From Holophaga sp. (GTDB lineage Bacteria > Acidobacteriota > Holophagae > Holophagales > Holophagaceae), in NCBI GenBank assembly GCA_030691225.1, contig JAUYES010000288.1:1-8497 (forward strand): DNA of 8,497 nucleotides, in the 5' to 3' direction. The notes under the pieces are model-generated. The model was not told the DNA's origin. It ran no database searches and saw only the letters and a program-made list of their open reading frames with translations. Of this stretch, positions 1 through 5,650 are shown piece by piece (the stretch's first letter is position 1; the number at the start of each line of letters is the position of its first letter). The position numbers were made by a program, and so were the translations under genes.

Positions 1-592
1 CGATGCGGCGATGGCAGTCTTCGCAAAATTGAGCTTCTCGGGCCTGGAAAAAGTCTCGGATGGCCGCGTGAAAGGCGGGGCGACATTCCGGTGTACCAAC
101 GGAATTGATGGAAAGGCTCAGGTGCTTTAGGCCCAGGTCATGGAGAAATTCCATCAGCATGAGGAGGCTCTCGGCCTCGCTTTCGGGGGTGGCAACCCCA
201 AAACTTTCGGCACCAATCTGCCAGAACTGACGGTAGCGCCCAGCCTGCATGCGTTCGTAACGAAACATCGGTCCGATGTAATACAGCAACTTGGGGTCAT
301 TGTTGACCAGGAGCTTGTGCTGAATCATGGCTCGCACCACGCCAGCCGTATTCTCGGGGCGCATCACTACGTGGCGGCCGCCCTTGTCGGTGAACTCGTA
401 CATCTCCTTGTTGACGATGTCGGAACTCTCACCCACGCTACGCTTGAAGACCTCGATCTCTTCTAGGATGGGGGTGCGGATTTCCTCGTAGCCATGGCGA
501 GCGAAGACACCTCTCGCGGTATCCTCGATTCGAAGAAACCATCCCATTTCGTTGCCAAACAGGTCCCGTGTGCCTTTAACCGATTGCGCCAT
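1..592 (-). CDS. hisS: Histidyl-tRNA synthetase, N-terminal part (runs off left edge)
   Basis: Class II aminoacyl-tRNA synthetase that charges tRNA-His with histidine in the cytoplasm. Reading the minus strand from the ATG at 592 gives 197 residues with no stop before the window edge; the family is usually about 420 residues, so more than half is missing. Visible landmarks are the N-terminal KGTRDLFG (residues 6-13), motif 1 around YEEIRTPILE (35-44), the RPENTAG substrate loop (79-85), and motif 2 FRYERMQAGRYRQFWQ (110-125) with its ATP-binding arginine and glutamate. The C-x-x-C pair CEDC (190-193) followed by RR is typical of bacterial HisS at this point. The start is chosen because MAQSVKGTRD matches the usual N-terminus and GGAG lies 7 bases upstream. 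The gene is divergent from the amidase and their 5' ends nearly or actually overlap. Identification is firm. Confidence 0.96.
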   Translation of the reverse strand, partial: MAQSVKGTRDLFGNEMGWFLRIEDTARGVFARHGYEEIRTPILEEIEVFKRSVGESSDIVNKEMYEFTDKGGRHVVMRPENTAGVVRAMIQHKLLVNNDPKLLYYIGPMFRYERMQAGRYRQFWQIGAESFGVATPESEAESLLMLMEFLHDLGLKHLSLSINSVGTPECRPAFHAAIRDFFQAREAQFCEDCHRRI

Positions 593-1379
593 TTCAAGAC
601 TCCCGAGGATCTTCTTGATCCTCCTCTTCAGCCTACTGGCTTGGAGCCAAACCCCAAAACCCATCCCTGAGGCTGCTGCACGGCTGAAGGTGGCCGTGGA
701 TCCCGGCCACGGGGGTGAGGACGGCGGAGCCGTGGGGCCGAAGGGGCTCCGAGAGAAGGATGCTGCCCTAAAAATCGGGGAAAACCTAAAAGTTGCCTTG
801 GAAGCGGCAGGCTTCGATGTGCTGATGATTCGGACGGAGGATGTCTTGGTGCCGCTTTGGGACCGAGCAAGGCTGGCCAACGAAGCCGGTGCCGATCTCT
901 TCATTAGTCTTCATCTGAATGCGGCCCGAGCCAAATCGGCCAAGGGCTCCGAGGTGTATTTCCTGAGCCTCGACCAGGGCGATCGTGATGGGGCGGAAGT
1001 GGCCGCCATGGAGAACGGAGGCGAAGGGGTTGCCCCGGCCCCGGATTCCGTGCTTTCGAGCATCCTCCAAGATCTTGCGCAGAAGGCCTACCTTCAGGAG
1101 TCCGAACGATTGGCCGTGAGCATTCAGGGGCAACTTAATCGCCTGGGGGGAATCAAAGAACGAGGTGTGAAACAGGCTCCCTTCGTGGTGCTGCGGGGTG
1201 CAGCCATGCCCGCGGTGCTCGTGGAAGTGGCCTTCATTTCGAATCGTCAGGAAGAAGCAAAATTGCGTGATGCCTCTTTTCAAAAGAAGGCTGCGGAGGC
1301 CATGGCCATGGGTGTGCGGAGGTTTTTTGGTGCGACTCCCAGCACGGCTCGGCGAAGGGCCGCCGAACAGACAAAGTGA
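570..1379 (+). CDS. Secreted N-acetylmuramoyl-L-alanine amidase (Amidase_3 family)
   Basis: Zinc hydrolase that cleaves the bond between N-acetylmuramic acid and the L-alanine of the stem peptide, used in cell separation and wall turnover outside the inner membrane. Counted from the GTG at 570 (269 residues), an arginine-containing N-region precedes a hydrophobic stretch (FLILLFSLLAW, about residues 15-25), which looks like a signal peptide. The catalytic domain follows at once: DPGHGG with zinc ligand H47, REKD with E62, SLHLNA with H115, and the late catalytic glutamate E219 in VEVAFISN. All four key residues are present. There is no AMIN, LysM or SPOR targeting domain, so the protein is close to a bare catalytic domain. 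The start is uncertain: TTG 552 and GTG 570 keep the basic N-region but overlap hisS; TTG 615 has the best Shine-Dalgarno (GAGG, 6-base spacer) and avoids overlap but loses the positive charges. The family call is secure; the specific ami paralogue is not. Confidence 0.93.
   Translation: MPLTDCAISRLPRIFLILLFSLLAWSQTPKPIPEAAARLKVAVDPGHGGEDGGAVGPKGLREKDAALKIGENLKVALEAAGFDVLMIRTEDVLVPLWDRARLANEAGADLFISLHLNAARAKSAKGSEVYFLSLDQGDRDGAEVAAMENGGEGVAPAPDSVLSSILQDLAQKAYLQESERLAVSIQGQLNRLGGIKERGVKQAPFVVLRGAAMPAVLVEVAFISNRQEEAKLRDASFQKKAAEAMAMGVRRFFGATPSTARRRAAEQTK
605..623. repeat. Perfect 7-bp inverted repeat in the hisS/amidase divergent region
   Basis: GAGGATC (605-611) and GATCCTC (617-623) are exact reverse complements separated by TTCTT. 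The repeat lies 13-31 bases upstream of the hisS start and at the beginning of the amidase reading frame. It could be an operator, a hairpin in the hisS leader, or coding sequence for the signal peptide that is palindromic by chance. If the amidase starts at TTG 615, its Shine-Dalgarno (605-608) is inside the left arm. Confidence 0.4.
630..657 (-). promoter_or_regulatory. Possible hisS promoter inside the amidase signal-peptide region
   Basis: On the minus strand, TTGGGG (657-652) and TAGGCT (635-630) are separated by 16 bases and point towards hisS, which would give a leader of roughly 30 bases before the ATG at 592. Only the first three bases of the -35 and the TA...T of the -10 fit the consensus, so this is a tentative placement. 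It follows mainly from the lack of any other non-coding space upstream of hisS. Confidence 0.2.
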
Positions 1380-1422
1380 GGCAATTTTTCTTTCCGATGC
1401 TCGGACCCCCATAAAAAACCTC

Positions 1423-1430
1423 GCTAGACT
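1423..1430 (+). promoter_or_regulatory. -10-like element GCTAGACT before the HD-GYP regulator
   Basis: GCTAGACT contains a TAnnnT -10 hexamer (1425-1430) in the 58-base gap after the amidase. It ends 7 bases before the ATG at 1438, so transcription from it would begin about at the start codon. The same GCTAnnnT form recurs before clpP and the epimerase. There is no convincing -35 at 16-18 bases, so this is a weak call from pattern recurrence. Confidence 0.25.
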
Positions 1431-1437
1431 GGAGCCC

Positions 1438-2856
1438 ATGGAACCCTACCGCGTACTTATCGTGGATGACGAGCAGGATTTTCGGAGCCTCCTGCTGGAG
1501 GCACTCGAGTCCATGGGATATGTCGTGGAGGGTGCCGAGAGTGCCGAGAAGGCATTGGAATTAGTGCGAAAAAAACATTTCGCGGTCATTTTTACGGACT
1601 TGAATATGCCTGGGGGGCAATCGGGTCTTGATCTTCTTCGGGCAATCCAAGATTACGATCCCAAGGCGTTCACCATCTTGATGACGGGTTATGCCACTAC
1701 CGAAGCTGCGGTGCAGGCCCTGAAGCGGGGTGCCTACGATTTCATTCAAAAACCCTTCAAGCTCGTGGAACTCGAAGCGAGCCTAGTGCGAGCCTTGGGG
1801 CACTATCGGACCCTGCGAGAAAACGAGGCCTATCAGAGTCGCCTCGAAGAAATGGTCATGGAGCGCACCCAGGAAATTCTGGGCCTGAAGGAAGATATCG
1901 AAAAACTCTTCGAAGGTTTTGTGAAGGCTTCAGTGACGGCCATTGAAGCGCGAGATCCTAGCACCTCGGGTCATTCCAGCCGGGTGGCCGACTTGACGGT
2001 GGGGCTAGCGGAAGTCGTTAACCGCACGCCCAGTGGCCCCTACGGTGATGTTCGTTTTAGCGATCAGCAGATCAAGGAAATTCGCTATGCCAGTCTGCTG
2101 CATGATTTCGGCAAAGTGGGCGTGCGTGAACAGGTCCTGGTGAAGGCCAAGAAACTGGAACCGGAGCGACTCGAGCGGATCCTTCAGCGGCTCTATCAAA
2201 GGGATTTAGAGCTTGCCATAGCGGCGATGGAGCGGGCATGGGATGAAGGAGCTGCTCAGGAGACCGCGAGTTTTCAGCGGTTGCTTCAGGAGCGAAACCA
2301 GCAAAGCCGACACCTTGTTGAACTCATCCTTCGCTGCAATGAACCGCAGGTTTTGCCTCGTGAAATTGCCGATCGGATGGACGAATTGGAGTTGCTGGAC
2401 TTTGCGCATTTCGAAGGAACTCGAGGGCGCATTCTGGAAGCCGAAGACGTGGCGGCGCTGCGAATTCCCAAGGGCAGTCTTTCGACCGAGGAGCGTGACG
2501 AAATCAATAGTCACGTTTCCCACACCTTCCGGTTCCTAAGCCAGATCCCCTGGACGACAGGTTTAGCGGATCTGCCCGCGATTGCTTATGCCCATCACGA
2601 GCGCCTGAATGGCAAGGGCTATCCTCAGGGGCTAACCTCCGCCCAAATTCCTGCGCAGAGCAAACTTATGGCCGTGGCCGATGTCTACGACGCGCTGGTG
2701 GCTGCCTATCGCCCCTACAAAGTTGCCGTGACTGTGGCCAAGAGTCTGCAAATTCTGGAAGACGAGACCAAGGCCGGACTCTTGGATGCTGAAGTATTCC
2801 GTCTTTTTGTCGACGCTCGGGTATTCGAACTTACGCTGCACAGGATTCAGGGCTGA
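1438..2856 (+). CDS. Response regulator with HD-GYP c-di-GMP phosphodiesterase domain
   Basis: 472-residue two-component output protein predicted to hydrolyse cyclic di-GMP when its receiver is phosphorylated. The REC domain (about 3-120) has the acidic pair D10/D11, phospho-acceptor D54 in TDLNMPGG, switch T83 and K105 in QKPF. A helical, probably coiled-coil linker (about 120-160) joins it to an HD-GYP domain (about 160-460). The signature residues are intact: ARDPSTSGH (H179), HDFGK (H222, D223, K226), H359, HHE (386-388), GKGYP (392-396) and D415 in VADVYDAL. Unusually, 136 positions separate the HD pair from H359, where canonical HD-GYP domains have roughly 28; an extra, mostly charged helical segment occupies about 235-342. 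A longer upstream extension of the frame exists, but MEPYRVLIVDDE is the natural REC start and GGAG lies 3 bases before it. The stop is 1 base from the next ATG. The domain call is strong; partner kinase and target process are unknown. Confidence 0.95.
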   Translation: MEPYRVLIVDDEQDFRSLLLEALESMGYVVEGAESAEKALELVRKKHFAVIFTDLNMPGGQSGLDLLRAIQDYDPKAFTILMTGYATTEAAVQALKRGAYDFIQKPFKLVELEASLVRALGHYRTLRENEAYQSRLEEMVMERTQEILGLKEDIEKLFEGFVKASVTAIEARDPSTSGHSSRVADLTVGLAEVVNRTPSGPYGDVRFSDQQIKEIRYASLLHDFGKVGVREQVLVKAKKLEPERLERILQRLYQRDLELAIAAMERAWDEGAAQETASFQRLLQERNQQSRHLVELILRCNEPQVLPREIADRMDELELLDFAHFEGTRGRILEAEDVAALRIPKGSLSTEERDEINSHVSHTFRFLSQIPWTTGLADLPAIAYAHHERLNGKGYPQGLTSAQIPAQSKLMAVADVYDALVAAYRPYKVAVTVAKSLQILEDETKAGLLDAEVFRLFVDARVFELTLHRIQG

Positions 2857-2857
2857 T

Positions 2858-3760
2858 ATGGTCCCTGAATGGGTGCTACTGGTTGACGACGAGCCTGAAC
2901 TGAGGGTTTCCCTGCGTGAGGCGCTGGAGTCTGACGGTTATTCCGTGGAGGAGGCTGATAGCGCCGAAATGGCTCTTGGCATGATCGAGCGCCAGCACTA
3001 CCCGGTGATCATTACGGATCTGAATATGCCGGCGGGAAAATCGGGTCTTGATCTGATCGAAATGGTAAGAGCCAGGGACCCGAAAACGCTTTGCATTGTG
3101 ATCACAGGCTTTGCCACGCTGCGGGTTTCCATCGAGGCACTCAAGCGGGGTGCGTACGATTTCCTGCAAAAACCCTTCAAGCTGGAAGAGCTTGAGGCGG
3201 TCATCGATCGAGCTCTCGAACTTTCGCGCCTACAGAAACAAGTCGAAGCCTATCAAGGCGAATTGGAATCCAGGGTCTTGGCCCGTGTCTCGGAGTTGAA
3301 TTCGTTTCAGGAGGATGTGCTTCGCCTGAATCGGTTGCTCTGTGAGGCCCTGGGGGTAACCGAGGAAACCGCCCTGGTGCGACCCTTTCTTGACTGCTTG
3401 AAGGCTCGGTTTTCTCCCGATGGACTCGTCATGTTTCTTCCGGGGCCATCGGGAACCTGGCGGGTGGTGCATCAGGAAGGCCCGCGCCCCTGGACGGCAT
3501 CCCCGGATCTTCCACCCGCCGAAAATTTCACAGAAGTCCTTGGTTGGGGCGAAGAGAGTGGTTATGGCGATGGCTACCTTGTTCCCTTGAGGCACACCGG
3601 GCGCACACTTGGCGCACTTTTCCTTGGTTTCGAGTCGCGATCTTCCTTCGTCCTGGAGGATTCTTTTTTTGAACTCTGGTGCGATCAAATCATTGCGGCA
3701 CTCTACGGCTTTCAGTGTCTGCAGGCCCATGCGGCGTCCATGGTTGCTAAGAAGGGTTGA
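2858..3760 (+). CDS. Response regulator with REC, coiled coil and GAF-like domain
   Basis: 300-residue protein whose N-terminal receiver (about 4-120) is a close paralogue of the preceding regulator's. By hand, 70 of the first 120 residues are identical with no gaps. D10/D11, phospho-acceptor D54, T83 and K105 sit at identical positions. A helical, likely coiled-coil segment (about 120-162) follows. The C-terminal part (about 168-285) has the alternating strands and final helix of a GAF-type domain, for example DGLVMFLPG, GYLVPLRHTGRTLGALFLGF and a last helix DQIIAALYG. I see no DNA-binding, GGDEF, EAL or HD-GYP output, so it may act through protein contacts or ligand binding. The start at 2858 is chosen because AGGG lies 7 bases upstream, the REC domain begins at once, and the previous stop is 1 base away, which implies translational coupling. 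REC is certain; the GAF assignment is moderate. Confidence 0.88.
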   Translation: MVPEWVLLVDDEPELRVSLREALESDGYSVEEADSAEMALGMIERQHYPVIITDLNMPAGKSGLDLIEMVRARDPKTLCIVITGFATLRVSIEALKRGAYDFLQKPFKLEELEAVIDRALELSRLQKQVEAYQGELESRVLARVSELNSFQEDVLRLNRLLCEALGVTEETALVRPFLDCLKARFSPDGLVMFLPGPSGTWRVVHQEGPRPWTASPDLPPAENFTEVLGWGEESGYGDGYLVPLRHTGRTLGALFLGFESRSSFVLEDSFFELWCDQIIAALYGFQCLQAHAASMVAKKG

Positions 3761-3765
3761 TTTCA

Positions 3766-4782
3766 ATGCGAAATGCGGCTTTTGATCTTCTTTGGACCGG
3801 GTTCGATGGGCTGGATGCAGGCGAGGTCAAGGGTCCCGAAGCCGGAGCGATCATCCTCTTTGCTCGCAATCTCGATGCCGATCCCATCAGTGGGCCCGCC
3901 CGGTGCCATGCGCTGATTCGAGGACTTCATGCCAAGTGGGGCCATGGCGTGCCTCTTGCCGTGGCTCTGGATCAGGAGGGTGGGGCCGTGTCCAGACTGC
4001 GCGTGTGGGCGGGTCCAACACCAAGTCTGCGGGCCATTTGGGAACAGGGAGGCGCCGCTGCTTGCGCCCGCTGGGGAGGTCTCTGGGGTCAGGGTTTGCG
4101 CATTCTTGGTTTCAACGTGGATTTTGCGCCAGTGGCCGATCTTTGGGATGGGCATCCCAATACCGGCATGGGAGATCGCTGCGCGAGTCTTGATCCCGGT
4201 GAGGTCACCGTGGCTGCAGGTGCTTTTCTGCATGGCTTGGAATCCACCGGGGTGCGCGGCTGCTTAAAGCATTTTCCTGGCCTGGGGGGGACTCGGGTGG
4301 ATAGCCATCGAGCGCTGCCTGAGTTGGAGGATGAAGTTCAGATTCAGCGCAATCTTCAGCCATTCCGAGCCCTGGCCCATCAAAATCGTTTAATGATGGT
4401 CGCCCACTTGAAGACACCCGGTACGGCGGGGTTGCCGGCCAGTTTCCATCGTGGTTCGGTAGCGGAAAATCCCTGGGGCATTCAGGGGCGCTGGATCCCC
4501 GACGATCTAGAAATGGGCGGTTGCGGCGATTGGGATTGGAAGGATAAGGTTCGACTCTCGCTCGAAGCAGGGCACCAAGCCTTGTTGGTCTGCCAGTCCG
4601 CGCAAGGCATCGACGCGTGCGCCACGGCCTTGGCTGGCATGCCGGAAAATCTCTGGGCCTTGCCTCGCCAGAACTTTCTCGACCTGCGCAGAAATTTGAT
4701 GCCATCCGAGGCCGGTGCCTTTGACGCTTCGAGATGGGCTGCTTGGCTTTCGGCAGTCCGAAACGAGGCCGCAGGATCCTAG
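3766..4782 (+). CDS. nagZ: Beta-N-acetylhexosaminidase, glycoside hydrolase family 3 (NagZ-like)
   Basis: 338-residue enzyme predicted to remove N-acetylglucosamine from GlcNAc-anhydroMurNAc fragments during peptidoglycan recycling. Family landmarks occur in order: GAIILFARNL (27-36), DQEGGAVSRLR (69-79), NVDFAPVADL (117-126), the GDR turn (136-138), KHFPGLGGTRVDSH (168-181) whose D179/H181 loop carries the catalytic histidine, MVAHLKTPG (211-219), and PDDLEMGG (245-252) containing the nucleophilic aspartate. No signal peptide is visible, consistent with a cytoplasmic enzyme. The length matches the compact bacterial NagZ class, without the extra C-terminal domain of larger GH3 enzymes. ATG 3766 is preferred over TTG 3757 because GAAGGG lies 9 bases before it. 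The gene begins 5 bases after the GAF-like regulator and is probably cotranscribed with both regulators. The sequence from residue 250 on is less conserved and GC-rich but unbroken. Confidence 0.93.
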   Translation: MRNAAFDLLWTGFDGLDAGEVKGPEAGAIILFARNLDADPISGPARCHALIRGLHAKWGHGVPLAVALDQEGGAVSRLRVWAGPTPSLRAIWEQGGAAACARWGGLWGQGLRILGFNVDFAPVADLWDGHPNTGMGDRCASLDPGEVTVAAGAFLHGLESTGVRGCLKHFPGLGGTRVDSHRALPELEDEVQIQRNLQPFRALAHQNRLMMVAHLKTPGTAGLPASFHRGSVAENPWGIQGRWIPDDLEMGGCGDWDWKDKVRLSLEAGHQALLVCQSAQGIDACATALAGMPENLWALPRQNFLDLRRNLMPSEAGAFDASRWAAWLSAVRNEAAGS

Positions 4783-4793
4783 TCTTCTCTTCC

Positions 4794-4801
4794 GCTATCC
4801 T
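4794..4801 (+). promoter_or_regulatory. -10-like element GCTATCCT upstream of clpP
   Basis: GCTATCCT lies 20 bases before the clpP ATG, in the 39-base gap after nagZ, and contains a TAnnnT hexamer (4796-4801). It would give a leader of about 13 bases carrying the Shine-Dalgarno. A -35 box is not evident, so the call rests on position and on the shared GCTAnnnT form seen before two other genes here. Confidence 0.3.
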
Positions 4802-4810
4802 GGAACCTTC

Positions 4811-4816
4811 GAGGAG
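4811..4816 (+). promoter_or_regulatory. Strong ribosome binding site of clpP
   Basis: GAGGAG with a 5-base spacer to ATG 4822 is one of the two best Shine-Dalgarno matches in the window (the other is GGAGG before ychF) and fixes the clpP start. Confidence 0.75.
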
Positions 4817-4821
4817 CACCC

Positions 4822-5418
4822 ATGGTTGAACGCGCCTATTATCCGCCCATCGTCATCGAGGAAACGCCTCGCGGTGAGCGCAGCTACGACATTTATTCTC
4901 GTTTGCTCAAGGACAACATCATTTTTCTGGGCACGGCCATCGACGATAGCGTGGCCAATGCGCTTGTGGCTCAGATGCTGTTCCTGGAATCGGAAGACCC
5001 GGACAAGGATATTCAGATCTATATCAATAGCCCCGGTGGCAGCGTGACGGCGGGGTTGGCGATCTACGACACCATGCAGTTTGTCAAGAACGATATCGTC
5101 ACCTACTGCATCGGTCAGGCCGCCAGCATGGGCGCGCTGCTCCTTTCGGCGGGCACCAAGGGCAAGCGTTTCGCGCTGCCCAGCAGTCGCATCATGATCC
5201 ATCAGCCCTCGGGCGGCGCTCAGGGGCAGGCTTCGGAAATCGAAATCACCTTCAAGGAAATCCAGCGGCTGAAGGAAATGCTGACGGACATCATGGTCAA
5301 GCACACGGGGCAGACGGCGAAGAAACTCCAGAGGGATATGGATCGTGACTATTTCATGAGCGGTGCGGAGGCTCTGGAATACGGTCTGATCGACAAGGTC
5401 CTTAGCGAACGCGCCTAG
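4822..5418 (+). CDS. clpP: ATP-dependent Clp protease proteolytic subunit ClpP
   Basis: Serine peptidase subunit that forms the two-ring tetradecameric barrel and degrades proteins fed in by Clp ATPases. The 198-residue length is standard. The catalytic triad is intact: S102 in [12 protein letters not shown]127 in MIHQPSGG, and D176 in RDYFMS. Other hallmarks are the N-terminal region ending in [11 protein letters not shown], the [20 protein letters not shown] oxyanion and handle region (67-86), and the C-terminal [15 protein letters not shown] short N-terminal segment before residue 20 may be a self-cleaved propeptide or the axial-pore loop. Unlike many bacteria, neither tig upstream nor clpX downstream adjoins it: nagZ precedes and a structured gap follows. 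Codon use looks smoother and richer in C-ending codons than its neighbours, as expected for a well-expressed gene. Identification is very secure. Confidence 0.98.
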   Translation: MVERAYYPPIVIEETPRGERSYDIYSRLLKDNIIFLGTAIDDSVANALVAQMLFLESEDPDKDIQIYINSPGGSVTAGLAIYDTMQFVKNDIVTYCIGQAASMGALLLSAGTKGKRFALPSSRIMIHQPSGGAQGQASEIEITFKEIQRLKEMLTDIMVKHTGQTAKKLQRDMDRDYFMSGAEALEYGLIDKVLSERA

Positions 5419-5424
5419 TGTTTG

Positions 5425-5469
5425 TCCGGGGGACCGGCTGCGGCCTTTGGCTTGTGCCTACCCCCCGGA
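5425..5469 (+). repeat. Stem-loop just after clpP (8-bp outer stem)
   Basis: TCCGGGGG (5425-5432) pairs exactly with CCCCCGGA (5462-5469) around a 29-base loop that holds a small GCC/GGC hairpin (5443-5451). It begins 7 bases after the clpP stop codon, so it would lie in the clpP 3' untranslated region. Confidence 0.4.
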
Positions 5470-5475
5470 GCTCCT

Positions 5476-5508
5476 GCGTCTTTCCCAGGCGGAGCCTGGG
5501 GAAGGCGC
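5476..5508 (+). terminator. Strong 15-bp hairpin downstream of clpP
   Basis: GCGTCTTTCCCAGGC (5476-5490) pairs along its whole length with GCCTGGGGAAGGCGC (5494-5508), with two G-U wobbles and a 3-base GGA loop. It is the longest hairpin I found in the window. Only a weak T stretch follows (TTTT at 5515-5518 after CTGTGA), so it may be a Rho-independent terminator of poor quality, a stabilising 3'-end structure, or part of a structured RNA. Confidence 0.5.
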
Positions 5509-5577
5509 CTGTGATTTTGGACGGTGGTTTCTCTAAGCGGGAGCAGGAAGGGCAAACGCCTCCGGGCCGTGGCTTCC

Positions 5578-5597
5578 AGGGATGGTGTCCCTTTTTT
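5578..5597 (+). terminator. Terminator-like hairpin with T-run before the epimerase
   Basis: AGGGA (5578-5582) pairs with TCCCT (5588-5592) around TGGTG, and the T-run 5592-5597 follows directly. The stem is short, but hairpin plus six T residues is the classic intrinsic terminator form and lies just upstream of the next gene's likely promoter. A nested helix (GGAAG 5546-5550 with CTTCC 5573-5577) stands immediately before it. Confidence 0.45.
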
Positions 5598-5635
5598 GCA
5601 GAGCCTTGGAATGACTGGGTTTGGGGTGGCCTTGT

Positions 5636-5643
5636 GCTATCGT
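5636..5643 (+). promoter_or_regulatory. -10-like element GCTATCGT before the epimerase gene
   Basis: GCTATCGT lies exactly 7 bases before ATG 5651, the same distance as GCTAGACT before the HD-GYP regulator. No Shine-Dalgarno is seen upstream of that ATG, so initiation on a leaderless or nearly leaderless transcript is plausible. No good -35 box is visible. Confidence 0.3.
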
Positions 5644-5650
5644 TCCTTCT

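Noticed and set aside
1313..1330. T-run at the amidase 3' end considered as a terminator
   Set aside because: The TTTTTT at 1322-1327 lies within the amidase coding sequence, with no adequate hairpin before it.
1198..1437. 80-codon in-frame extension upstream of the HD-GYP regulator
   Set aside because: It overlaps the catalytic end of the amidase in another frame and has no family-like sequence; the REC domain begins directly after ATG 1438.
786..1439. 217-codon open frame on the minus strand opposite the amidase
   Set aside because: Its composition is that of a shadow of the amidase coding strand (many H, R and G, no motifs), while the plus-strand frame carries all amidase catalytic residues.
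4205..4819. 204-codon minus-strand frame opposite nagZ
   Set aside because: It is rich in R and P with no recognisable domain, and lies wholly against a well-supported GH3 gene.
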